Assembly (NCBI RefSeq): GCF_019599265.1
Contig: NZ_JAHZTC010000014.1
Coordinates: 62,001-126,000 of the forward strand
From: Pontibacter sp. HSC-14F20
GTDB taxonomy: Bacteria > Bacteroidota > Bacteroidia > Cytophagales > Hymenobacteraceae
Reading direction: 5' to 3'
DNA length: 64,000 nt
Shown here piece by piece: positions 28,822 through 36,517 of this stretch. Every line of letters begins with the position of its first letter. Within the stretch, counting starts at the first letter, position 1. The notes under the pieces were generated by a model that did no database searches, was not told the origin of the DNA, and worked only from the letters and a program-made list of their open reading frames with translations. The position numbers were made by a program, and so were the translations under genes.

Positions 28822-29817
28822 CTATACCAGCACTGCTTTAGGTAGTGCAATGTGGAGGAGCAACTCTTCTACCACTTTGTCCGGGGAGATGCGCTCGGCC
28901 TCGGCTGTAAAGTTGACCAATATGCGGTGGCGCAACACCGGATAGGCCATGGTTTGCACGTCGGCGGCCGTTACAGCAAATCGCCCCTGTAGCAAAGCCC
29001 TCGCTTTGGATGTCAGGATAAGCGCCTGCCCCGCCCGCGGGCCCGCTCCCCAGCGCACATAGCTTTTGATGTGCTCACTCGAAGTCGTGTCAGGACGTGT
29101 GGCCCTAACCAGTTGGTTCACGTAAGTCAGCAGTTCATCGCTGATGCTCACCTCCCGCACGAGTTGCCGCAGTTGCAGTATTTCCTCCCCCGAAATGGCC
29201 GGGTATACCTGTGACTGCCGCGTGCCGGTGGTGCTGGTGAGGATGTTCAGCTCCTCCAGTTCCGTAGGGTATTTTATTTTGATGTAGAGCAGAAAGCGGT
29301 CTAACTGCGCTTCAGGAAGCGGGTAGGTGCCGGCCTGCTCGATTGGGTTTTGGGTTGCCAGCAGGAAGAAAGGCTTTGGCAAGGTATAGGTAGTTCCTGC
29401 GTAAGTCACTTCGTACTCCTGCATCGCCTCCAGCAGTGCTGCTTGCGTTTTGGGCGGCGTCCGGTTGATCTCGTCGGCCAACACAATGTTAGCGAATATC
29501 GGTCCCTCGTTGAACTTGAAGAAGCGCTTTCCGGTGGCATGGTCCTCTTCCAGCACCTCGGTGCCGAGGATGTCAGTTGGCATAAGGTCCGGCGTGAACT
29601 GGATGCGGCGGAAACTCAGGTCCATGGTGTTGGATAAAGTGCGTACCAGCAAGGTTTTTGCGAGTCCTGGCACACCTTCGAGCAAGCCATGACCGCCCGC
29701 CAGCAGTGTGATCAGCACCTCGTCGAGCACTTCCTCCTGCCCTACGATCACTTTCTGTATCTCCTGCTTGAGCTGTGGCAGCTTGCCGAGGAGTTGGTTA
29801 ATGTCTTGTTCAGTCAT
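28822..29817 (-). CDS. MoxR-family AAA+ ATPase
   Basis: 331 residues, normal length. Walker A in EGVPGLAKTLL (~38-48), Walker B ADEINRTPPKTQAALLEAMQE, sensor 1 ATQNPIEQAGTYPLPEAQLDRF, and the C-terminal lid with RWGAGPRAGQAL containing sensor 2 residues. MoxR ATPases act as chaperone-like machines with a VWA or DUF58 partner; here those partners are the DUF58, BatA-type and DUF4175-like proteins encoded downstream. DUF4159, TldE and TldD genes lie upstream on the same strand. Confidence 0.93.
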   Translation of the reverse strand: MTEQDINQLLGKLPQLKQEIQKVIVGQEEVLDEVLITLLAGGHGLLEGVPGLAKTLLVRTLSNTMDLSFRRIQFTPDLMPTDILGTEVLEEDHATGKRFFKFNEGPIFANIVLADEINRTPPKTQAALLEAMQEYEVTYAGTTYTLPKPFFLLATQNPIEQAGTYPLPEAQLDRFLLYIKIKYPTELEELNILTSTTGTRQSQVYPAISGEEILQLRQLVREVSISDELLTYVNQLVRATRPDTTSSEHIKSYVRWGAGPRAGQALILTSKARALLQGRFAVTAADVQTMAYPVLRHRILVNFTAEAERISPDKVVEELLLHIALPKAVLV

Positions 29818-29887
29818 TTTCTACTTTGTGATGACTTTGGTAGTCTTTTAGATGCTTGCAGGAGCAACTCTGCGAGGTCTTTGTTGT

Positions 29888-30574
29888 TTAGCTCGTCAGT
29901 GCATACATTATTATATTCACTCCAAACTTGGTATTGTCCTCTGCCAACCAGCGCTTGTTACGGAAGTCGTAATCCCACTCGCAGCCGTAGTCTTTGTTGC
30001 TGTAGAGTACCGCAATTCTACCGTTGATTTCAATCGCTTTCAGATAATCGTGTACCAGGTCGTCGCCCCAGCCGTTGAGCTCGAATGACGTAGTAGGCGG
30101 ACCATCGTCGAAAGTGAAGAAGCTGCGGTAGAGCTTATGGTTATTGGGAATTTTTTTCAGCGCAGCTTGCCCGAATATCTGCTTCATCTGCTCCTCAAAC
30201 GACCGTGCAAAAAGCCCGTCGATATCGTGGTTGCAGTCGTCTACAAACACAAAGCCGCCGTTGCGCACATAGGTCTCGAAATTCTGCCGCTCCTTTTGGT
30301 TAAACTGCACCAGCCGGTGGCCACTCATGTAGCTGAAGGGATAGTTGAACAGCTCGGCACTATCTAAAGGTATAATTTTCTCCTGCTCGTTCACCTTCAC
30401 CGTAGTGTACTCGATGAGCGAATGCAACAGATTGCTCGGCATACGTGGGTCAGTATCCCAGTTGCCGGAGCGGTATTGCAGTCGGACGAAGGTGAAAGGT
30501 TGCAACTTGGAGTTCTGAGTTATGAGTCTCGAGTTATTTGTAAAATGAATGCCGTACACTTTTGCATACGGCAT
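29888..30574 (-). CDS. DUF4159 domain protein with disrupted N-terminus
   Basis: Up to 228 residues. From FTFVRLQYRSGNWDTDPRMP onward it is a DUF4159 protein (FNYPFSYMSGH, VRNGGFVFVDDCNHD, IPNNHKLYRSFF, WDYDFRNKRW); such proteins usually carry a signal peptide and belong to MoxR/BatA clusters. The ~25 residues before this have no signal peptide. They are encoded by the inverted repeat that looks like the terminator of the tldE gene (30547-30576) and by a short GAGTTCTGAGT repeat (30510-30536). The ATG at 30574 therefore lies inside a hairpin and may not be a real start; TTG at ~30505 is an in-frame alternative. The export signal was probably lost when the repeat arrived (inference). Confidence 0.7.
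   Translation of the reverse strand: MPYAKVYGIHFTNNSRLITQNSKLQPFTFVRLQYRSGNWDTDPRMPSNLLHSLIEYTTVKVNEQEKIIPLDSAELFNYPFSYMSGHRLVQFNQKERQNFETYVRNGGFVFVDDCNHDIDGLFARSFEEQMKQIFGQAALKKIPNNHKLYRSFFTFDDGPPTTSFELNGWGDDLVHDYLKAIEINGRIAVLYSNKDYGCEWDYDFRNKRWLAEDNTKFGVNIIMYALTS
30510..30536. repeat. GAGTTCTGAGT-type short repeat, copy 1
   Basis: GAGTTCTGAGT followed by TATGAGTCTCGAGTTAT. The same words (GAGTTCTGAGT, GAGTCTCGAGTT) frame the four-helix-bundle gene at 31954-31990 and 32353-32386. This copy is alone and lies over the 5' end of the DUF4159 gene. Confidence 0.65.
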
Positions 30575-30576
30575 TC
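30542..30576 (-). terminator. Hairpin downstream of tldE-like gene
   Basis: Perfect 10-bp inverted repeat GAATGCCGTA (30547-30556) and TACGGCATTC (30567-30576) with a 10-nt loop; on the minus strand it is followed by ATTTTA, a weak T-tract. It begins 18 bp after the tldE-like stop at 30595. Confidence 0.55.
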
Positions 30577-30594
30577 AGGTATAGGTTATATTGC

Positions 30595-31911
30595 TTACAC
30601 CGCGTCAGACAAGCTGGTGAAGGTGAAGTCGCGGATCTTCATCGGCGGTACGAGGTTGCCGTTGATACGCTGCGGACGACCTAAAGCCTCCAGGTTGTTG
30701 AGCATGATGATCGGACTCTCGTTGAAACGGAAGTTCTTCACCGGGTACTGGATTTTGCCGTTCTCGATGTAGAAGGTACCGTCGCGGGTAAGGCCGGTGT
30801 AGAGTAGCGTTTGCGGATCTACGGAGCGGATATACCATAGGCGCGTTACCAGGATACCGCGTTTGGTGCTCTTGATCATGTCTTCGAGCGTCTGGTTGCC
30901 GCCTTCCATCACCATGCCGCCTGGGCTCGGTACGGATTTGGCACCGGTTTTCTCAGCCCAGAAACGGGAGTTGTACAGGTTCTTGATAACGCCTTTCTCA
31001 ACCCAAGTGGTCTTCTCGCGGGGACGGCCATCACCGGCAAACGGAGCAGACGGAATTTCAGGGTGTGCTGGGTCAGAGTAAACCGTGATGCGCTCGTCGA
31101 CCAGCTTCTCGCCCAGTTTGGTCTTGCCGTCAGGCTTGCTCAGGAAGCTTCGGCCTTCTTCGGCGTTTCGCTGATCCATGTTGCGGAACATGTTCTGAAG
31201 CAGGTCAATGGAAGCAGCCGGCTCCAGAATAACAGTATACTTGCCCGGCTCCAGGGCTTTGGCGTTGCGGGAGTTTACCGCTTTGCTGGCCGCTATCTGA
31301 GAGGCACTGCCTGTATCGAGTTTGCTCACATCACTAAAATCCTGCGTCACGTAGCCCGAACCTGTACCATCTTCGGTACGCATCGTTACCGAGAAGTCGA
31401 CTACAGTAGACGGATGATAAGCAAAGAGTCCTTTGGAGTTGAGGCGAGCCATGAAGCTGTTTGAGTGCTCCAGGAAACCCGCTGCGGTCAGGCCTTTGTC
31501 GGCAGCTGCTTTTATACTCCTGGCAGCTGCATCGGCACGGTAAGCGGGGTCAATTTTAGCAGTAGAGTCGAAGTGTGCCTTGGTTGTAACGTACTTCTGA
31601 GGCCCCAGCATGGGCACATACTCCGGACTTTCGGGCGCAATGCGGGCGATTTCCTCGGCACGACTAATTACTTTTTTCAGCGATGCATCGTCAAACTCGT
31701 TGATCGTAGCCACGCCGGAGCGTTTGCCGAAGCGTGACTCTACCGACAGAGCCACATTTTCCTCGGCCCCGCTCGTAGACACTTCGTTTCGAGCATAGCG
31801 GATGTTGCCGCCATTGTAGCCGGTCAGCGTGATCTCACACTCGTCGGCTTTTGAGTAAGCCAAAGCCTTTTTCAGCAAAGCCTCTGCTTGTTCTCTGGTA
31901 TATATTGCCAT
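30595..31911 (-). CDS. tldE: TldE/PmbA-like metalloprotease-family protein
   Basis: 438-residue member of the TldD/PmbA family. No HExxxH is present, as expected for the TldE/PmbA subunit; family features include RFGKRSGVAT, STVVDFSVTM, a C-terminal PSPGGMVMEGG, SPIIMLNN and NGNLVPPMKIRDFTFTSL. In characterised systems TldD and TldE form a heterodimer that cleaves unfolded or modified peptides, with TldD supplying the zinc site. The TldD gene is just upstream on the same strand, split from it by a small S23-type gene. It has no signal peptide whereas the TldD here has a Tat-like one, which is a puzzle for a heterodimer. Confidence 0.85.
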   Translation of the reverse strand: MAIYTREQAEALLKKALAYSKADECEITLTGYNGGNIRYARNEVSTSGAEENVALSVESRFGKRSGVATINEFDDASLKKVISRAEEIARIAPESPEYVPMLGPQKYVTTKAHFDSTAKIDPAYRADAAARSIKAAADKGLTAAGFLEHSNSFMARLNSKGLFAYHPSTVVDFSVTMRTEDGTGSGYVTQDFSDVSKLDTGSASQIAASKAVNSRNAKALEPGKYTVILEPAASIDLLQNMFRNMDQRNAEEGRSFLSKPDGKTKLGEKLVDERITVYSDPAHPEIPSAPFAGDGRPREKTTWVEKGVIKNLYNSRFWAEKTGAKSVPSPGGMVMEGGNQTLEDMIKSTKRGILVTRLWYIRSVDPQTLLYTGLTRDGTFYIENGKIQYPVKNFRFNESPIIMLNNLEALGRPQRINGNLVPPMKIRDFTFTSLSDAV

Positions 31912-31953
31912 TTTTTTTAGCTTCTTGTTTTAATTTCAAACTGCTTTACTTTC

Positions 31954-31990
31954 TCAGTTCTGAGTCTCGAGTTCTGAGTCACGAGTTACT
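31954..31990. repeat. GAGTTCTGAGT-type short repeat, copy 2
   Basis: CTCAGTTCTGAGTCTCGAGT then TCTGAGTCACGAGTTACT. It contains the stop codon of the four-helix-bundle gene (31979) and is inverted relative to the repeat at the other end of that gene (32353-32386). Confidence 0.65.
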
Positions 31991-32341
31991 TTCTTTTTGC
32001 TGGGAGGTCAGGATGATGCTCCTTAGCATTTTGATTAGTTCGTGACATTCGCCATGGATGCTGTTGAAGGCATCTGGTTTAATGAATTCTGAATCTTTGA
32101 GTAGGCGCAGCCAATAGCTGGTTTCCCGCGCCTCCTTCAGCGCAATCGCTAATTTATGCCTGAAGTCAGCTTTGCTTTGTCCGCCTAGTGCTTCCTCTAC
32201 ATTAGCTCCAATAGATGTCCCGCTTCTTAAAACTTGCTTTGCGAGTACAAACTCACGTTGCTCCTGAGTAAGGTGCTTGTATAGTTTAATGACACGCAAA
32301 GCGAAACTATAAGACTTGGCAGCAACTATACTCTCAGCCAT
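31979..32341 (-). CDS. Four-helix-bundle protein (S23 / 23S rRNA intervening-sequence family)
   Basis: 120 residues, the family's normal size. Recognised from YSFALRVIKLYKHL, LRSGTSIGANVEEALGG and KLAIALKEARETSYWLRLL. Family members were first found encoded in intervening sequences of 23S rRNA genes and are related to the Avd accessory protein of diversity-generating retroelements; free-standing copies have no known function. This one separates tldD from tldE, which are normally adjacent, and is framed by inverted GAGTTCTGAGT-type repeats. This looks like an inserted cassette (inference). Confidence 0.88.
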   Translation of the reverse strand: MAESIVAAKSYSFALRVIKLYKHLTQEQREFVLAKQVLRSGTSIGANVEEALGGQSKADFRHKLAIALKEARETSYWLRLLKDSEFIKPDAFNSIHGECHELIKMLRSIILTSQQKESNS

Positions 32342-32352
32342 ATTTCAGGTAT

Positions 32353-32386
32353 AACTCAAGACTCAGAACTCAGAACTCGTTACTCG
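32353..32386. repeat. GAGTTCTGAGT-type short repeat, copy 3
   Basis: AACTCAAGACTCAGAACTCA then GAACTCGTTACTCG: the reverse-complement form of the words at 31954-31990. It lies between the four-helix-bundle start (32341) and the tldD stop (32389). Together the two copies give the gene terminal inverted repeats of a degenerate kind. Confidence 0.65.
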
Positions 32387-32388
32387 CG

Positions 32389-34035
32389 CTAAATTTTGCG
32401 CGCGGTATTGATCACGTTCACACCATTGAAGCGGGTGTGGGCAGAGCCGTGCGATACGGCGCTTACCTGACTTGGCTGGCCTTTGCCGTCGAAGAACGAA
32501 CCAAACAGACGGTAGTCACTCTCATCGCATGAGCCTGCACAGGAGTTCCAGAACTCTTGCGTGTTGCTTTGGTAAGCCACATCCTCCAGCATACCTACAA
32601 TCTTGCCTTTGCTGATCTCGTAGAACGCCGTGCCGCCAAACTGGAAGTTGTAGCGCTGCTGGTCAATGGAGTAAGAGCCACGCCCGGCGATGTAAATGCC
32701 CTTGTCGACGCCTGAAATAAGCTGGTCTACGTTCATCTTCTGTTTGCCCGGCGCCAGCGATACGTTTGGCATACGCTGGAACTGTACAGAACTCCAGTTA
32801 TCGGCATAGCAGCAGCCATGCGATTCCGGCTCGTTGATGATGTGCGCCTGGTCACGGATGGCCTGATAATTCACCAGCACACCGTCTTTAATCAGGTCCC
32901 ACTGCTTGGTCTTCACGCCTTCATCGTCCCAACCAACCAGGCCAAGTGAGCCCTTCTGGGTCTTGTCAGCGAAGATGTGCACCTTATCGGAGCCGTATTT
33001 GAAGTTTTTGGATTTCCACTTGTCAAGCGTGGCGAAGGAGGTACCAGCGTAATTGGCTTCGTAGCCGAGTACACGGTCGAGCTCCAGCGGATGACCCACA
33101 GATTCGTGAATGGTCAGGCCAAGGTGGTTCGGATCCAGGATAAGGTCGTACTTGCCGGCTGCCACTGACTTGGCTGTTAACTTTTCTTTGGCTTGTTTAG
33201 CGGCCAGGGCGGCGTCTTCGAGCATGTCGTAGGCGTAGCGGTAGCCGGTCAGGCCTGTGCCTTCCGGTCCTTTTATTTTCTCCCCAGCTTTTGGCACCAT
33301 GTATTCCCAGCCCATGCCCATTGGAGCGCTCAGGGCCTCGCGGGTTCTGAACTTACCGCTGGCTTTGTCTACGGCCGTTACCGTAAAGTTTGGCCAGATG
33401 CGATGGATGTCCTGGTCGATATAAGAACCATCGGTGGAAGCGAAGTATTTCTGTTCGTTTACCTGGAAGAGTGCAGAGTTCACAAAGCTGGCCCCGTTCT
33501 CCAGTGCCTTGGCGTTGGCGGCCAGAAGCAGGTCTGCCTTCTCATTAATCGGAACCTCAAATGCGTTTCTTTCGATCGGCGTTTTCCAGCTTACCTCGCC
33601 GTAGCTATTCACTGGCGCGAGCCTTACCGGCTCTTTCTGCAGCTTGGAGTTGGCTTTGGCAATGGCTACGGCCTGCTGAGCTGCCTGGGCTATACCTTTG
33701 TCTGTTACATCCGAAGTAGCGGCAAAGCCCCAGGTACCGTTGGCCAGCACCCGAACACCCACACCATAAGACTCGGCGTTTACGATGTTCTGCACCTGCT
33801 TTTCACGCGTGAAAACATATTGCTGCAGGTAGCGGCCTATACGCACGTCGGCATAGGAGGCACCGTTTGACTTGGCTGTGTTCAAAGCTACATCTGCCAG
33901 TCGCTTTTTTAAGGCCGGGTCTACCTGTTCCAGCGCTCTCTCGGGTGAGATGATATCGCCGAAAACAGGTATGGAGGGCATCATGAGCCCGCCGAACCCG
34001 AGCGCCGATAGCTCGATAAAATGACGTCTTTTCAA
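32389..34035 (-). CDS. tldD: TldD-like zinc metalloprotease with Tat-type signal
   Basis: 548 residues. N-terminal twin-arginine-like signal MKRRHFIELSALGFGGLMMP, then a TldD/PmbA fold. The zinc-binding helix is HESVGH (His310, Glu311, His315), with the further family motifs GLVGWDDEGV, YQAIRDQAH and RGSYSIDQQRYNFQFGG, which holds the C-terminal metal-ligand region. Family role: peptidase with TldE, acting on modified or unfolded peptides. It is longer than E. coli TldD (~480) because of the signal and a C-terminal extension with a paired Cys motif (NSCAGSCDESDYR). Start chosen at the Met before the twin Arg. Confidence 0.88.
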   Translation of the reverse strand: MKRRHFIELSALGFGGLMMPSIPVFGDIISPERALEQVDPALKKRLADVALNTAKSNGASYADVRIGRYLQQYVFTREKQVQNIVNAESYGVGVRVLANGTWGFAATSDVTDKGIAQAAQQAVAIAKANSKLQKEPVRLAPVNSYGEVSWKTPIERNAFEVPINEKADLLLAANAKALENGASFVNSALFQVNEQKYFASTDGSYIDQDIHRIWPNFTVTAVDKASGKFRTREALSAPMGMGWEYMVPKAGEKIKGPEGTGLTGYRYAYDMLEDAALAAKQAKEKLTAKSVAAGKYDLILDPNHLGLTIHESVGHPLELDRVLGYEANYAGTSFATLDKWKSKNFKYGSDKVHIFADKTQKGSLGLVGWDDEGVKTKQWDLIKDGVLVNYQAIRDQAHIINEPESHGCCYADNWSSVQFQRMPNVSLAPGKQKMNVDQLISGVDKGIYIAGRGSYSIDQQRYNFQFGGTAFYEISKGKIVGMLEDVAYQSNTQEFWNSCAGSCDESDYRLFGSFFDGKGQPSQVSAVSHGSAHTRFNGVNVINTARKI

Positions 34036-34248
34036 GTTCTTTTAAGTTAAGGTTTAGAGAAGTATAGTTTTAGGTAACTAAGTTTAGGTAATTACAATCG
34101 TAAATCAAAGTACAGGTGCAAGTTATAAGCCGTATAGCAGGTTTTTATAGATGAAGCAGGTGTATCCTTCTATAAAAATAGCGGCCTGGCTTTTAGAACG
34201 GAGGAAATGGAGAAGGTTTAATAAGGAGCCAGGCAAAGCCCGTAAAAC

Positions 34249-34282
34249 CAAAAAAGCGGAAGACCGCTATGGTCCTCCGCTT
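34249..34282 (-). terminator. Rho-independent terminator of rlpA
   Basis: Minus strand: a 12-bp stem (34254-34265 with 34271-34282, one G-T pair) and 5-nt loop, followed by six T. Twenty-eight bases after the rlpA stop. Confidence 0.85.
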
Positions 34283-34309
34283 CCTGCTTATCAGTAATCT
34301 ATTAGTCGT

Positions 34310-34954
34310 TTAGGCTTCGCTAACCTTGCCAGCCAGGCCCTCTTCTTTGAGTAACTCATTGAATGCCTCAGCTTCGTTTTTGCTGGTGAATTTACCAGCA
34401 TTTACCCGTACAACTTCACGGCCATTCACGCGCTCCTTAGCTATATCTAGCGACAAGTGCTTGTCAAAAGCTTTGAGTTTGCGGCTAAGTTCCTCGGCCT
34501 GCTTTTGGCTGGCAGCCATTTGAATGGTGAAGGCACTTGGTTTGGCTTCTGCTGTTGCAGCAGCTACTTCGCTCTTATCAAGCACCTCTACCTTTACTTT
34601 GGCTACTCCTGCCGTGTGTATACCTAGTTTGCGGGCGGCTGCCTCTGACACGTCAATAATGCGGTTGCCTACAAAAGGGCCGCGGTCGTTGATGCGCAGT
34701 ACAACAGATTCGTCGTTGGCGGGATTGGTCACTTTAACCATCGTGCCGAAGGGAAGTGTTTTGTGCGCGGCGGTCATGTCGTTTTTGTTGTAGCGCTCGC
34801 CGCTGCTGGTTTTTCTACCGTGATATTTGCTGCCGTACCAGGAGGCAGATCCGATTTGGGTTTTGTCGTTGCTTTGTGCGAAAGTTGGTTGACTAACTCC
34901 GATAAATAGAAAAATGATTACTGTTAAGATAAAGCACTTTCTATTGTTCTTCAT
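34310..34954 (-). CDS. rlpA: RlpA-like lytic transglycosylase with SPOR domain
   Basis: 214 residues: signal peptide (1 to ~26), double-psi beta-barrel RlpA domain (~33-125; GSASWYGSKYHGRKTSSGE, MTAAHKTLPFGT, INDRGPFVGNRIIDVS) and a SPOR domain (~142-214; FTIQMAASQKQAEELSRKL). The catalytic Asp of RINDRGPF is present. RlpA proteins cut naked glycan strands at the division septum, which the SPOR domain recognises. Single gene with its own promoter (34978-35004) and terminator. Confidence 0.9.
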   Translation of the reverse strand: MKNNRKCFILTVIIFLFIGVSQPTFAQSNDKTQIGSASWYGSKYHGRKTSSGERYNKNDMTAAHKTLPFGTMVKVTNPANDESVVLRINDRGPFVGNRIIDVSEAAARKLGIHTAGVAKVKVEVLDKSEVAAATAEAKPSAFTIQMAASQKQAEELSRKLKAFDKHLSLDIAKERVNGREVVRVNAGKFTSKNEAEAFNELLKEEGLAGKVSEA

Positions 34955-34977
34955 ATAGTTTTTGGTTGGTGAATCCG

Positions 34978-35004
34978 CAAAGTTACGGAAAATTTTGAAA
35001 ACAA
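34978..35004 (-). promoter_or_regulatory. Bacteroidota-type promoter for rlpA
   Basis: Minus strand: TTG (35004-35002), 16 bp, TAACTTTG (34985-34978), matching TTG...TAnnTTTG. Start of transcription would fall about 15-20 bp before the ATG at 34954. The remaining gene-free DNA up to 35271 holds only an AT-rich stretch and one GGTATAG copy (~35030). Confidence 0.5.
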
Positions 35005-35271
35005 GGTCTTATACGCTGTATCACAGCTTTAGGTATAGGGGGATACACGCAGCCTCATAAAGCCGCTATAAGTGATGTAATGACAAAAAGCCTTTTTTTA
35101 GCTTATATGAGCATATTTTCATATCTTACTATAGCGATTAATTAATCAGCCACAGACGAAAAATATTTTGCTTTTCTGTCGTAGCTGGATGTTAAACGGG
35201 AACTTTTGACGGTATATTTTGTTTGGTCCCAAAATTCTGCCAAAGCGTATACTTTATAAAAGCATAGTACC

Positions 35272-36186
35272 ATGGACTTTGGAAAACTCTCCGATATCAA
35301 CCGCGTTGACTTCACACTTCCGCCTGACCATCCTGACACGCTGCCTTTGCTAAACAGGTATAAGACAGGGGTTAAGGAAAAAGCGAAGGTATACATCGGC
35401 TTGCCCGTTTGGGTAAACAAACCGTGGGTGGGCGAATACTACCCGGCTGGCATGAAGGAAAAGGAGTCGCTATTGTGGTATGGCAAGCAGTTTAACACCA
35501 TTGAGCTCAACAGCACGCACTACCACGTACCCGGCCCGGATACCATTGAGCGGTGGCGGAATTCTGTGCCACAGGGATTTACCTTCTGCCCCAAATTCCC
35601 GCAACTCATCAGCCACGAAGGTCCGCTTGTGAGCTCCCTCGATTTGACTGCCACTTTTTGTGAAGCCATCGCCGGACTGGAAGATAAGTTGGGTTGCTCT
35701 TTTCTGCAGCTACCGCCTTACTTTGTCCCTAATCAGCTGAAAGACCTTGAAAAATTTGTGCAGTACATACCTGAAAGTGTGCCGCTCGCCGTAGAGCTGC
35801 GCCATCCTGATTGGTTTGTGGACAATGTGGCCTCGCTGGAGCTGTTTGAAGTACTGGAGAAATACCGCGTGAGCACCGTGCTTACTGATGTGTCAGGCCG
35901 GCGCGACGTGCTGCACATGCGCCTGACCACCCCAACGGCTATGGTGCGTTTTGTGGGCAACGGCCTGCACCCCACCGATTATACCCGCATCGATGACTGG
36001 GTAGCCAGAATTAAGGTATGGCTCGATGCCGGATTGCAGCAACTTTACTTTTTCGTGCACGAACCTGACAATACCACCTCGCCCGAGCTGGCCACGTACC
36101 TGATCGAGAAACTAAACAAGGTATGTGGGCTCGACATCAAGCCACCCAAAAAGTTTGTGCAGGCCGTGCAGGGGGAGTTGTTTTAG
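35272..36186 (+). CDS. DUF72 domain protein
   Basis: 304 residues, TIM-barrel-like DUF72 family (YIGLPVWVNKPWVGEYYP, FNTIELNSTHY, FTFCPKFPQLISHEG, FLQLPPYFVP, VELRHPDWF, YFFVHEPDNTTSPELA). Cytoplasmic; the family has no firmly established reaction. The usual start of the domain is near residue 40, so the first ~38 residues are an extension peculiar to this subgroup or mark a later start. Monocistronic, between divergent rlpA and a motif-rich intergenic stretch. Confidence 0.85.
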   Translation: MDFGKLSDINRVDFTLPPDHPDTLPLLNRYKTGVKEKAKVYIGLPVWVNKPWVGEYYPAGMKEKESLLWYGKQFNTIELNSTHYHVPGPDTIERWRNSVPQGFTFCPKFPQLISHEGPLVSSLDLTATFCEAIAGLEDKLGCSFLQLPPYFVPNQLKDLEKFVQYIPESVPLAVELRHPDWFVDNVASLELFEVLEKYRVSTVLTDVSGRRDVLHMRLTTPTAMVRFVGNGLHPTDYTRIDDWVARIKVWLDAGLQQLYFFVHEPDNTTSPELATYLIEKLNKVCGLDIKPPKKFVQAVQGELF

Positions 36187-36458
36187 CGTGCCGTATCAGG
36201 GCAGGTATAGCAAGTGCTTATCTTAAAGCATCTCATTGCTGTTGTAAAAAGTGGTAGGCTATACCTTGAGTTATTGCGTTATGCTGGCCCTTGAGGAGTT
36301 GTACTATACTTGCCGTGTTTGCCATACCTATATTTTTAGTGCAGGTATACCTGATTTGCTGGTCTTATGCCACGGTTCTATAACTTGCTATACCTGTACT
36401 CCCAGAATTTTATACCTGCTATACCTGACTCAGTTTTGCTATCAAGGTATAGCTAAAC
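36187..36458. repeat. Intergenic cluster of the GGTATAG/CTATACC motif
   Basis: Gene-free 272 bp packed with copies or near-copies of the dispersed motif: AGGTATAGC at ~36204, CTATACCT at ~36260, CATACCTA at ~36323, the palindrome AGGTATACCT at ~36343, GCTATACCTG at ~36390, TATACCTGCTATACCTG at ~36412 and AGGTATAGC at ~36447. Both orientations occur and spacing is irregular. The only open frames here are rich in Cys and Tyr read off the motif and are not considered genes. Confidence 0.8.
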
Positions 36459-36498
36459 AAAAAAAGCGGCTTACCTAACTAGGCACGCCGCTTTTTTT
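36459..36498. terminator. Bidirectional rho-independent terminator
   Basis: Perfect 12-bp stem AAAAAAAGCGGC (36459-36470) and GCCGCTTTTTTT (36487-36498) with a 16-nt loop, flanked by A- and T-runs on both strands. It ends the M16 peptidase operon (stop at 36518) and can also stop transcripts from the DUF72 gene. Confidence 0.9.
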
Positions 36499-36517
36499 GG
36501 GTTATTGGGTAAGGGAA

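Noticed and set aside
36251..36478. 75-codon frame in the motif-rich intergenic block
   Set aside because: The product is Cys/Tyr/Leu-rich because it reads repeated TATACCTG words; no start signal; it runs into a terminator.
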